A stretch of 60,000 bases of DNA from Owenia fusiformis (GCA_903813345.2 CAIIXF020000003.1:34647000-34706999); one strand, 5' to 3'. Positions 10,200 through 22,025 are shown, counted from the first letter of the stretch. Numbers and translations are program-made. The notes: generated from the letters alone by a model not told the origin.

Positions 10200-13100
10200 A
10201 TGAAAACAGTAATCACCATTAAACGTAGAATGGAAAACATAACGAGCGGCGCTTTTAATTTTGTTGAAACTACAACAGAAACTAACGTCGATGAGGGACA
10301 TGTCCATGCTGTCACAACGGTGCTCGGTGGCATCATTATGTTTGTTTGTGCCGCCATAGGTATCCCGACGAATGCATACGTGTTGATGAGAATTGTTAAT
10401 AAGCGGCTTATGTGGAGTAGACATCCTCTTGTCTCGCAGCTGGTAATTCTAGGAATGTTTGCATCATCTATCCAACTAGGGCTAATGTTTGTGGACATGG
10501 TAGGGAATCCTATTAAGGGATACGAGCTGAAAATGTGGTGTCGCGCGAAATATTTCTTTCTACGGACCTTGTGGGGAACTCAGATGTTTTCTTTAGCATT
10601 TATTGCCGTACGAAGAGCTCGTATCGTGTGTAGGACACACTCCGGTCCGATCTCAAACTGGCCTGATTTTGTTGGTATCATCTTATCATGGTTGTGTTTA
10701 GTCTCATTTAACATATATATCATGGGGACCGATAAAGAGGAACGTAATGCTGCATTCGAACTATGCTTTAAAGGACATGTTGGTATATCGAATGAAAGTA
10801 TTGAACGATCTGATAGTGTCATTACGACCCATTTCACTTCACTTTATCTTGGGGTAGCTCTCGTTGTTATGGCGACATCTTATATGGTTTTATTGAAGCA
10901 TATCAACAACAAAGTGGCGCCAAGCGTGTCCTCTCCACACGCCGTGTTTATCATTCATACCCCCACTTATTCCAGTCCTTCGCCAGAAATAGCAACCACT
11001 CTTTTGGAGACCCCAAACATCTTGACAGCAAATTTCCCAAGGTGGCACGATAGTGAAATTCTAACGGAGAGCCCAATTGCAACAGGTGGTGTTCACATAT
11101 CCATGTCTGAAATCCAAGAACAATCTGATGATCTGTTTGTGATCCATGAGACTGCCGAAAATGTCAGTTGTTCAGGTGCCGAAGAATCACCAGAACGAGT
11201 GAACGTTAATTCTCCTGAAGAAGAAAATAATTCCAGACGCACTGAGGAGCCTGTTGTTGATGAAACTGAAAATGGTAGGAACGTGTTCGCAGCTGACCAT
11301 TCAAACCATCAAGGACTTGCAGGTTCTGGATCGTCTGAATCATCGTATCAAAGAAAATTCACTCCAAGCTTCCGAAAAAGACTCGATCCATCAGAATATT
11401 GCAACTGTAATGTGCGATATTCAAACTCTTCGGGGTCATCCGGACTGCTGACACCGCGAAGTTATTTCTCCGGTTCTGGATCTGGCTCGAGATCATCTAC
11501 GTCGTCGATCTCTCAAGGAAAATCAACATCACGCTTTTCACAGCGGTATTCACGTGGGTCAAATGATTCGAGGTGGAGTTTCACTACAAGAGCATCTGAT
11601 CTGAGCGTTGCAAGCGAACCGGTTTCAGCTGGAGTGGGGTTTGATTCTAGCTTGCCGCCCCTTCGGCACATGCGCCGTACTACAAGCGCCTCAAACTTCC
11701 GGCTTGATTCAGATCAACCCATTTTGAAGCCTCACTTTGAAGTTACCAAGCAAGATATAGCGATCCTGTCATTCAAAAGAGGCGAATTAAAAAGTAGGTC
11801 AATGTCCTGAAAGTTATGTTGGGAAAGATTACCAGCAAAGATAGAATCACATCTTCCATATACGTATATCTTATCCTAAATTTTGTTTACATTAAACAAA
11901 ATGTGAAACGGAATCAAACCCACATTCGACATGTAAATCAAGAAAAACTATTCTGACATCATACTTTTATCGACATAATTGTCACTCCATGCAATCATCA
12001 ATATTAACCCTGTTTTATGAACTTTGCCCAGAAAGAATGAATTGTATTCTATATCTTTAAACATGTAAGGAATAATACGTTCTAACTATCTAAAAGCATT
12101 ACTCAACAAGCTGATTTTTGACAAAAATCCAATAAAATATGCTGTTAGATGAGTTTATTTCTAAACCATTAGTGAACTTTAAATATATTTATATATCGAG
12201 GGGGAGGGGGATGTTAGACATTGTTTCTTTTCACGTTAGATTGTGGTTTTGGGATATATAGGGTCTACTTTTCTTATAACCGATTTATACTTACAGTTTG
12301 CTTTTCTTGTTGGGTTTCTTTAAAGAAAGTTTTTAGTCACCTCCCCTTTGGCATTTGTGCTTATATATTGATATGATTTTCCCCTGATTTACTAACATTA
12401 GTCATTTGTATCTTATCAATTACTGGCTTTTTAGTCATAAATGTTCCTGTATAGCTTGTCCCGTGTATTTATTTTCAGACATGTCGACTCAGACAGAAGT
12501 TGAGCAAGAAACTACAATCAGTCCCCGAGTCAAGAGACAAAGTCCTGTTTCTCATATCGTCCCTGATACGAATGTTGACTTTGCACTTCCGGATCCCACC
12601 TCCAATTGTTGGCTATATTTGGCATCTGAGACCGATGCGGCTCGGATAATGCATCCAGCTGGGCGAGAAAAAATGATGTCCTATACCAAGATATTACCAA
12701 TGAACCCCAAAAGATCCATGCGTTCAGGTTCTATCTTCTCCACTGCTACTTTATGTTCGCCGCGGGAAGGGTTTGACTTGGATTCGAATGCTATTCATGA
12801 CGATGTTAACGATGACTTACCATTCGTGACAAGTGCTCCGACCATTCCCCACATTCAGCCAATAAGAATTCAAGTGACGCGTCCTTCAGAATGTGGAAGA
12901 ACTACCTACGAACGACATCAGGGAGTCTGCAACTCACCAACAATGTCCAGGGAAAGAACGACTCGTATCTCGGAAACGTCAGAGCGCTCGGTCAGCTCCC
13001 AGGGTGAGTCGATTGTGGTAACACATGCCAGTAGTTTAACAACAGAGACACGAGAGAATCACAGAATTGAAACTATACGTCCGCCTTCCAGTCACGAGAG

Positions 13101-13443
13101 TCTTAATTTGACTACCCCTTCCCAAATGGACGTGGATGCGGGAAGAATGGCAAGCCACAGGGTTAAAGTCGTCGCGAAAAGATGCGCTCTTTTCATACTG
13201 GCATGCTTTGGAATGTGTCTCCCTTATTGTTTCATAAATTCGGCAGGTAGATTATTAGATCCAAACGTGACAAGAAACGTATTCATTCTGTCAGAATTAT
13301 TGTTCATATTAAACGTGACTCTAAATTCCTGCATTTACGTTTTCCTGAACAAAACAGTTATGCAGCTGGTACTTGGGGAGCACGCAACTCGCATGTCAGT
13401 GTGGTACGGGGCACGTAGATTCTACGCAGAAGGGACTTGTTGA
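10200..13443 (+). CDS. orphan rhodopsin-type GPCR with giant third intracellular loop
   Basis: Two exons, 10200-11793 and 12479-13443, join in phase 1 (donor AAA|GTAGGT, acceptor TTTTCAG|AC) to give 852 residues. TM1 is at about 38-64, TM2 75-101, TM3 118-138, TM4 154-176, TM5 209-233, TM6 763-786 and TM7 799-820. Cys114 and Cys189 are placed for the TM3-ECL2 disulphide. N13 sits in an NIT sequon; M11 is an alternative start. The DRY position reads RRARIV, and TM7 ends NSCIYVF instead of NPxxY, so the class A signatures are strongly altered. Loop 3 (about 235-758) is Ser/Thr/Pro-rich and apparently disordered, and the intron lies within it. Retaining the intron would stop at 11810 and leave a five-TM product. 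The tail (834-852) is encoded by the first unit of the following minisatellite. Ligand and G protein cannot be inferred. Confidence 0.88.
11794..12478 (+). other. intron of the GPCR gene
   Basis: A GT...AG intron of 685 nt with a short pyrimidine tract before the acceptor. It is AT-rich, with no repeat or gene seen inside. Frame continuity across it (Lys531-Asn532-Met533) supports the two-exon model over two separate genes, because the first exon alone lacks TM6-TM7 and the second alone lacks TM1-TM5. Confidence 0.8.
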
Positions 13444-14825
13444 TATCTACGCAACTCGCATGTCAGTGTGGTACGGGGCACGTAGATTCTACGCAGAAGG
13501 GACTTGTTGATATCTACGCAACTCGCATGTCAGTGTGGTACGGGGCACGTAGATTCTACGCAGAAGGGACTTGTTGATATCTACGCAACTCGCATGTCAG
13601 TGTGGTACGGGGCACGTCGATTCTACGCAGAAGGGACTTGTTGATATCTACGCAACTCGCATGTCAGTGTGGTACGGGGCACGTAGATTCTACGCAGAAG
13701 GGACTTGTTGATATCTACGCAACTCGCATGTCAGTGTGGTACGGGGCACGTAGATTCTACGCAGAAGGGACTTGTTGATATCTACGCAACTCGCATGTCA
13801 GTGTGGTACGGGGCACGTAGATTCTACGCAGAAGGGACTTGTTGATATCTCAGTGTGGTATGGGGCACGTAGATTCTACGCAGAAGGGACTTGTTGATAT
13901 CTACGCAACTCGCATGTCAGTGTGGAATGGGGCACGTAGATTCTACGCAGAAGGGACCTGTTGATATCTACGCAACTCGCATGTCAGTGTGGTATGGGGC
14001 ACGTAGATTCTACGCAGAAGGGACTTGTTGATATCTACGCAACTCGCATGTCAGTGTGGTACGGGGCACGTAGATTCTACGCAGAAGGGACTTGTTGATA
14101 TCTACGCAACTCGCATGTCAGTTTGGTACGGGGCACGTAGATTCTACGCAGAAGGGACTTGTTGATATCTCAGTGTGGTATGGGGCACGTAGATTCTACG
14201 CAGAAGGGACTTGTTGATATCTACGCAACTCGCATGTCAGTGTGGAATGGGGCACGTAGATTCTACGCAGAAGGGACTTGTTGATATCTACGCAACTCGC
14301 ATGTCAGTGTGGTATGGAGCACGTAGATTCAACGCAGAAGGGACTTGTTGATATCTACGCAACTCGCATGTCAGTGTGGTACGGGGCACGTAGATTCTAC
14401 GCAGAAGGGACTTGTTGATATCTACGCAACTCGCATGTCAGTGTGGTACGGGGCACGTCGATTCTACGCAGAAGGGACTTGTTGATATCTACGCAACTCG
14501 CATGTCAGTGTGGTACGGGGCACGTAGATTCTACGCAGAAGGGACTTGTTGATATCTACGCAACTCGCATGTCAGTGTGGTATGGGGCACGTAGATTCTA
14601 CGCAGAAGGGACTTGTTGATATCTACGCAACTCGCATGTCAGTGTGGTACGGGGCACGTAGATTCTACGCAGAAGGGACTTGTTGATATCTACGCAACTC
14701 GCATGTCAGTGTGGTACGGGGCACGTAGATTCTACGCAGAAGGGACTTGTTGATATCTACGCAACTCGCATGTCAGTGTGGTACGGGGCACGTAGATTCT
14801 ACGCAGAAGGGACTTGTTGATATCT
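13382..14825 (+). repeat. 67-bp minisatellite derived from the receptor's last codons
   Basis: Twenty-two units are counted. Twenty are 67 bp and start ACGCAACTCG. Two, at 13851 and 14171, are 52 bp and lack the first 15 bases. Units are nearly identical (variants such as TACGGGG/TATGGGG/GAATGGGG). Unit 1 is coding and contains the receptor's TGA at 13441-13443. Because 67 is not a multiple of three, later copies are in shifting frames. The two short units each begin a 320-bp block, indicating a higher-order duplication. Confidence 0.97.
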
Positions 14826-15734
14826 CCAGTTGGAATCAAACGTGGACAGACTGTGCAGGGCAAGATTGATCCAGTCCATATGTGACTCAACGATGACATA
14901 TACTGTTCAAGTTTTATGGCAACTTGGAGGCTTAGCTTGAATTTGTGAATGCAACTAACGGCTAGCGGCTAATGGATTATTTTACTATTTTATAACCAAC
15001 TCATTTGGATTGAATGGAATAGTTATAGAATAGGAGGTTAATCCGGTAGCCGACAGGATTTAGTTGCATTCGCGAATACAAGCTTAGTGTTCCCAATATA
15101 CATATTTAAAGTATACAGGGCGTCGTTAGCATCTCGACGATATTACAATCCAAACGTGTGAAGTGTAAATATACTATATTGAAATCCTGTATTGTAGTAT
15201 GTCAGTACATAGATTTCGATGAGCTGGTTGAACGAGCCTAAAAGCGATGTGGAAACAAGCATAAGTTTGACATCTGGAAGTCACCTTTTTGATATAGCTA
15301 AAAATCTGTTTGTGTTTGGCACTTTAAAAAATGCTTTCCAATTATTACTTCCGGTTTCCAAACTTATTAAGAGGACATTGCACAATTGAAAGTTCTTTCT
15401 GTACACATCATCTACAACTTCGGGAATAAGAGAAATCACGTTTTTCGTCAAATATTCAAGTTGAGAAATTTTTGGGAAATATTTACCAAGCAAGTCGATT
15501 CATCATTATTTACAAAGTTATTTCCATAGATTTTGGGCCGATATAAAGATGCCACCAGCACCAGAATCCCATATTATCACAGACTTTTAGAGAGTTGCAT
15601 GTTCGTTCTTCTGAATTTTAACAATTTCAAATCTTTATTACAATAAATGATAAAAACTAGTTTATAAAGCAACCGTAGTTGTGATTTGCTTGTTATACGC
15701 TAACGAGATAAATGTTTTCAAGTTCAGACCTTAC
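14826..15734. other. probable 3' flank of the receptor gene; nothing else seen
   Basis: Unique AT-rich sequence between two tandem arrays. AATAAA occurs near 15641-15646 and could serve a transcript running through the minisatellite, but that is speculative. A 70-codon minus frame at 15281-15493 has no supporting feature. Confidence 0.35.
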
Positions 15735-16725
15735 TGATAAAAATTGGAATGTACATTAGCGCGTCTCAAACACCCGGCTCAAACTTTATTGATAAACATG
15801 TAGGTATACATTGGCACGTCTCAACCTTACTGATGAACATATGGGTGTAGATTAGCAGGTCCTTACCGGTGAACATATGGGTGTGTATGAGCACGTCTCG
15901 ACCGTACCAATGAACATATGGGTGTAGATTAGCGCGTCTCAAACCTTACTGATGAACATATGGGTGTAGATTAGCGCGTCTCAAACCTTACTGATGAACA
16001 TATGGGTGTAGATTAGCGCGTCTCAAACCTCACTGATGAGCATGTGGGTGTATATTATATAGCGCGTCTCAAACCTTACTGATGAACATATGGGTGTAGA
16101 TTAGCGCATCTCAAACCTTACTGATGAACATATGGGTGTAGATTAGCGCATCTCAAACCTTACTGATGAACATATGGGTGTAGATTAGCGCGTCTCAAAC
16201 CTTACTGATGAACATATGGGTGTAGATTAGCACGTCTCAAACCTTACTGATGAGCATGTGGGTGTATATTATATAGCGCGTCTCAAACCTTACTGATGAA
16301 CATATGGGTGTAGATTAGCGCATCTCAAACCTTACTGATGAACATATGGGTGTAGATTAGCGCGTCTCAAACCTCACTGATGAACATATGGGTGTAGATT
16401 AGCACGTCTCAAACCTCACTGATGAGCATGTGGGTGTATATTATATAGCGCGTCTCAAACCTTACTGATGAACATATGGGTGTAGATTAGCACGTCTCAA
16501 ACCTTACTGATGAGCATGTGGGTGTATATTATATAGCGCGTCTCAAACCTTACTGATGAACATATGGGTGTAGATTAGCACGTCTCAAACCTTACTGATG
16601 AACATATGGGTGTAGATTAGCGCGTCTCAAACCTCACTGATGAATATGTGGGTGTATATTATATAGCGCGTCTCAAACCTTACTGATGAATATGTGGGTG
16701 TACATTAATTAGCACATCTCAAAGC
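15735..16725. repeat. 40/44-bp satellite array
   Basis: About two dozen units of the form GCGTCTCAAACCTTACTGAT followed by GAACATATGGGTGTAGATTA. A 44-bp variant carries GAGCATGTGGGTGTATATTATATA. The 44-bp form recurs at intervals of several 40-bp units, so there is a higher-order pattern. The first units (15735-15900) and the last are degenerate, as expected at array edges. Confidence 0.95.
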
Positions 16726-17130
16726 GTCTCGGTTAATAATCTTTGAATTATGATTTATATTAGCACTTATAAAATTAATATATATTACATGGCAGTTCTG
16801 TATATGGAGGTTTCTACATTCTAATTATCAATACTCGTGTTGATGGAAATGATTATTTGGCCAAACCTTTTGTAAACCAACAATTACAATGAACGCTGAA
16901 CAAACATCATTTAGGATCAACAAAAGCCAATTGAGTTACAAAGGGCTTGTGTTTACTTCAAGCATTATTTACAACAAAATAGCAGTTTCACTGCACATTC
17001 ATGCTCACTATGAAAGAAGCTTAACGGATGTACCGTATGTTTGTTGTTTTGATGGCATCTACGTGACAGGGGTCGCCTCACGTGCTCTCTTTCGTCTAAC
17101 AGCTTTGGGCGTAAAATACTCGAAACTACC

Positions 17131-19036
17131 ATGTTGAAATGGACCATGGTATACCATGGTATATGGCCATGAAATGCAATGAAATACCATGGTAATACCA
17201 TGGCCGATCATGATCGTTAAATGGCACCATTGCATTTCATGGTTAACACCATGTTTTTAACATGGAGTTTTCCATTGAAAAAATACTGCCGCTTCGCAGT
17301 ATTTCGTGGTCAGAAACCATCAAATGCGATGATATCATGGTCAAGTTCTCGACCATGATATCATTGCATTTGATGGTTTCTTGACCATGATATCATTGCA
17401 TTTGATGGTTTCTGACCATGAAATACTATGAAACGGCAGTATTTTTTCAATGGGAAACTCCATGTTAAAAAAAGGCTCCCGACCATGAAATGCAATGGTA
17501 CCGTTTAACGATCATGATATACCATGGTATACCATGGTCAATTAACATGTAATTTTGTATCTAAAAAATGCCACCGTTTCACAGTATTACATGGTCAAAT
17601 ACCATCAAATGCAGCGATATCATGGTCTAGACATTCAACCACGATATGCAGTGGAGCCACTTAATTATCATGATCTACCATGGTAAACCATGGTCACTAT
17701 ACTTAAAATTTTGCATTTAAAAAAACTGTTATTTTGCAGTAGTTTATGGTTGCGAACCATCAAATGCAATGATGGTCGCAAACCATCAAACGCAATGAAG
17801 TACAGTCAAGATGTTTAATCGAAGACTGGAGGTTGGACTTACAAAATATTAAGTTGATCTCCTATTTTACCGACAAAAGTCAAATAAAAGTAAAACATAT
17901 TTGTTTAACAAAAAATTTTTGTTTCTAGGGTTATTAACTTAATAATTCATCTTAGAAATTAATTTATAAAATAAATGAACAAAAGTATATAAGGTTGTGA
18001 TTTTGATGGATATCAGAATCACTAATTATAATAATTTGGTTATCTAATTAACATTTATTAATAAAGATATTTCATGTAAAAATACTTTTTGAACATGGTC
18101 TTTCATTGTATTTCACTGCATTGCAAGAAAGACCATTGCATTTCATTGCATATCATGATCAATCATTGTATTTCATTGCATTTCATGGTTAAACATGGTA
18201 TTTCATTGCATTTCATGATCCATTTCAACTCTGACCAATTTTAGACTTGACACTATTCTAGAGTTCTTTTTAGCAATGAAATACCATGGTATAACCATGG
18301 TATTTGATGGTCAGGTTCGACAATGAAATGCTATGAAATACAATCAACCACGAAATGCAATGATATGCCATGATAAATGATAGTTATGATTTTGGCAATG
18401 AAATACCATGGTATGACCATAGTATTTGATGGTCAGGTTTGACAATAAAATTCCATGAAATACCACCAACCATGAAATGCAATGATAAAACCATGGTAAA
18501 TGAGAGTTACGATTTTGGCAATGAAATGACATGGTATGACCATGGTAATTGATTGTCACACGGTACAATGAAATGCTATGAAATGTCATCAACCATGATA
18601 TACCATGGTAATACCATGGTAAATGATGGTCAAGTACATAGCAATAAAATATCATGGTATGACCATGGCATTTGATTGTCACATCGTACAATGAAATACC
18701 ATTAACCATGATATACAATGGTAATACCATGGTAAATGATGGTCAGGAACATGGCAATGAAATACCATGGTATGACCATGGTATTTGATTGTCACATCTT
18801 ATAATGAAATGCCATCAACCATGATATACCATGATAAATTATGGTCAGGAACATGGCATTGAAATACCATGGTATTTGATAGTCACAACTTACAATGAAA
18901 TGCCAAGAAATGCAATCAACCATGATATACAATGGTATAACCATGGTAAATGATGGTCAGGAACATGGCAATGAAATACCATGATAATACTATGGCATTT
19001 GATGGTTAACTTTGAACTTGAAATACCATGAAACAT
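17131..19036. repeat. CCATGG-rich palindromic repeat block
   Basis: A block almost wholly built from variants of ATACCATGGTAT, GAAATGCAATG, TTTGATGGTCA and their reverse complements. The first 420 bp (17131-17549) form one imperfect hairpin, with the CAGTATT-type 'atactgccg/cggcagtat' pairing around a centre near 17340. From about 18270 the units become a loose tandem repeat of roughly 120 bp. Long open frames here (for example 128 codons on the minus strand) reflect this composition and are not genes. The block resumes at 21725 on the far side of a LINE. Confidence 0.85.
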
Positions 19037-19042
19037 TTTTTT

Positions 19043-21724
19043 TTAATTGATTTTTATTTCAGGTTTTACATTTTTACATTTACATAGATAAATATACCTT
19101 TTATATATGCAAAATATTGTGTTTAATAGTATTGATTTTTCGTTCATGATTACTGGACCCAATATGATCGTTCTCAAATCGCTTAAAACGGACAGTCCCT
19201 CTGGCAACCATTTCTTGATATCACTCAGCAAATTTTTTGCCGGTTCACAATGAAGAAGTAGGTGGCCAATAGTTTCGACTTGGTTTCCGCAAAAACTGCA
19301 AAGAGCAGATTCTTGGAGACCGCACATATGTAGATATTTATTTGTAGGCAAAAATCTATGGAGCACTTTATAGTTAAAATATGCTAGTTTTGGCTCAAAA
19401 TTACTCACTTTGTTCATAGTATTTATGATATGCCATTCATGATTATTGAGATCAATATTCAGTTCATCGTTCCACTTTAAAATATAACTTTTATTGAAAT
19501 CGAGATCCTTAATGAATTCCCAATAAATTATTCTGGATATCTTTTTCTTTTCTATGAATTTCAATAGATGTTTTTTGCTATTTGGATAGTGGTCAAGAGT
19601 TTTGTCGTTTTCGAAAATTGTTTTTGTCCACTGGCATTGAACTGGTATTGTATTTTTAAGACTTAAGAAGTCCAGAAAATTAATATTTTAATTGGAGCGT
19701 TCTTTGAATTCATCAAGGGTAAAAAATCGTTTGGAATTAAAGAGCATGTCCTTCAGAGTAAGAACACTATTGTTTTTAGTATTTTTGATGACGGCATTCA
19801 CATTCTGTTTTTACTATACATAAGCCAGGTGCAATTAATTAGATACTCCGCTTTCAAATCTGATTTTTGTTCAAATTCATTTTCCTTCAATACAGTATAT
19901 GTTCTAAAAATGTTAATCACTCCTTTCCAGAAAAGATTAACAATTTTTGCTTCAATTTTCTGAAGTGATTTGGGGTCATATGAAAATAATTCTTGCACAT
20001 GTTGGACTCCAATGCTCCTCAGTGCTACGGATTGCCACGTACCGTTTTTTGTTAGTTTCTGTAACCAGGTCAGTTTTAAAGATTGTTCAAATATTTGCGG
20101 ATCTATCATTTTAAGACCGCCATCTCTAAAATCTTGACAGATTTGGCTGAAACTTACCTTAGAAACCGCCGAGTTCCAGAGGTAAGTTACGAAAAGATTC
20201 TTTAATCGTTTGTGATATTCAAGAGATACTTTTGGTAGACTCATCATGATATGGACAATTTTAGACAGTGCAAATGATTTAATAACTGTTATTCTCCCAA
20301 TTAATGGTAAGTTTCTTCTTTTGTATCTATAAATAACAGTTTGTATCTCAGTTAATTTTTCCTCAAGATTATCTTTTTCGATATTTATCAAATCGCTATT
20401 AAATTGGATTCCTAATAATTTAAAGGAATTTTCCCATTTCAAAGGTAGATCGTGACATAGTTTTTTATTTGAATTTGCTTTATTACCTAACCAAATGGCA
20501 GAGGTTTTTTCGATATTTACAGGGTGGTCCAAAAAAAATTGGAACATTTGTTAATTGAACACAAAATCTTTATTTTTCGTCTGAAATGCACCAAAGTTTT
20601 ACTGAGCATAGTTCAGTCACTTATCTCTCTGATGTTAAGTTTATAGGTGCAAACCACAAAGATGATGCATTAAACTAGTCAATATTTGATATGACCCCCT
20701 TTTCTCAAATATACACTTGTCAATTTCGCCGCTACTTTTTCAAGTTTTCTTTATTTCAACGCTTTAATGAACATGTTGATTGCTATACACATTTTATAAA
20801 ATCATATTTAGTTGACAAGAGGTATTAACATCTATGGTTTACTAGAAAACTATTGTGTTATTGTTAACTTAAGAATACCCCAAATCATTATTTTTATTAA
20901 TGAGTAGGAAAGAAAGAACATGTAAGAGGTGAGTGATTGCATAACCCATACAGCTACTAAAGTGACAAAATCATTGTTTCCACTTTTCAGTAAAGGGGAA
21001 ACTGACCAGTTATTTACAAGGCTTTATTCAAGACCACCTCTAAGCACATATAATACATCATTTGTGTTCTTGGAAACTCCTTTATGATATTGATATACAT
21101 ATATTGATTTATTCAGTGAATATTATCCATATAAGAACAAGAAAGGGGGAGGGGGGCTCATTTACCAGTCAAAACAGACTGCCCTGGCCTCTTTCTTGAG
21201 AATATTCAATCAGTAATACACCTAACAATAGCCATCAAAATATGCTTGATACCCATACATTTGTGTAAAAAATGTTGAATGTGTTCACATATTTGATCTT
21301 CCAAGGCAAACATATAAGTAGTTTGTTCAAGCTGAATTTTTTATCAAGATGGCTTGGACAAAATCAAACGAACAGCAAGGTGAATGAATCATTTCAAAAC
21401 GGAGTCCCAGGCTTCAACATGTAATTCAGGAGTTTAGGGGTCATATCAAACATTGTCTAGTTTAATGCATTAACTTTGCTGTTTGCACCCATAAACTTTA
21501 CATCAGATAAATAAGTGACTGAACTATGCTCAGTTAAAGTTTAGTGCATTTTAGAAGAAAAATAAAGGTTTTGCGTTCAATTATCAAATGTTCCAATTTT
21601 TTTGGACCACCCTGTAATTTAAGTCCTGATGTGTGGTGGAACAGAGAAAGGGTATTTAGACATTTTCTGCGGCAGCCTCTCTTAATTTGGAAAAAATTTG
21701 AAAAGTGACCATTATTAATAACCG
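19043..21724 (-). pseudogene. LINE ORF2 C-terminal region, broken
   Basis: In coding order: INNGHFSNFFQIKRGCR (the RT motif normally read as RGCRQGDPLSP) at the 5' truncation, then SGLKL, then NIEKTSAIWLG and WENSFKLLGIQF, a long thumb/connection region (to 19798), a frameshifted gap, and a 173-codon C-terminal piece (19564-19043) with C-x2-C...H-x4-C (CSFCGNQVETIGHLLLHC), the zinc-knuckle-like end of many LINE ORF2 proteins. RGCR is joined almost directly to SGLKL, so the catalytic YADD segment has been deleted. The Tx1/L1-like style is a guess. Confidence 0.82.
20520..21614. mobile_element. mariner-like element nested in the LINE
   Basis: Inverted ends of about 130 bp, starting CAGGGTGGTCC and ending GGACCACCCTG, are flanked by TA (20518-20519 and 21615-21616). 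The 1095-bp interior has no readable transposase, so it is a non-autonomous or dead copy. The insertion point lies between the SGLKL and NIEKT segments of the LINE frame. Removing the element plus one TA leaves an open LINE frame there, which supports the boundaries. Confidence 0.88.
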
Positions 21725-21900
21725 TGAAACATGGTATAACATGATATACCATGGTATACCATGTTCAAAAATTGACCAAAAAACATCATTGCCACCATGG
21801 TCAGAGTTGATGGTAATTTCATTGCCGATCATGATAGACCATGGTAAACCATGGTATACCATGGTATCATGGTTTACGTTTAAACATGGTAATTTGAGGA
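21725..21900. repeat. continuation of the CCATGG-rich repeat
   Basis: Same motifs as 17131-19036 (ATACCATGGTATACC, GATCATGATAGACC), ending near 21900. It was evidently contiguous with that block before the LINE inserted. Confidence 0.8.
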
Positions 21901-22025
21901 TTCCCTTTCCAGGCAAACCGAAGATGTGGCGCATCACCGAACTGCACTTTTAAAATAAAAAAAATGTGGTAAGATTTGATTTTGTGAAATATTGAAATTG
22001 GCTAAGTAGTGTTGAGTATTTATCA

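Larger units (their letters stand above)
19037..21724 (-). mobile_element. 5'-truncated LINE inserted into the palindromic repeat
   Basis: A minus-strand non-LTR retrotransposon: its 3' end is a T-run on the plus strand (19037-19045, i.e. a poly(A) tail) and its 5' end is cut inside the RT domain at about 21724. The 8-mer TGAAACAT flanks it on both sides (19029-19036 and 21725-21732; 10 of 11 bases match with the adjoining ones), consistent with a target duplication. Removing the nested transposon (20520-21614) leaves about 1.6 kb of LINE. Confidence 0.82.

Noticed and set aside
10094-10498. 134-codon minus-strand frame over the receptor start
   Set aside because: Antisense shadow of the GPCR exon, whose plus frame has TM segments and a confirmed splice join.
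15735-16725. CRISPR-like regular array (also considered for 13382-14825)
   Set aside because: Units abut with no unique spacers, and the genome is clearly animal; these are satellites.
18344-18730. 128-codon minus-strand frame rich in His, Tyr and Trp
   Set aside because: It is the translation of the CCATGG palindromic repeat; the periodic peptide follows the DNA repeat and there is no independent coding signal.
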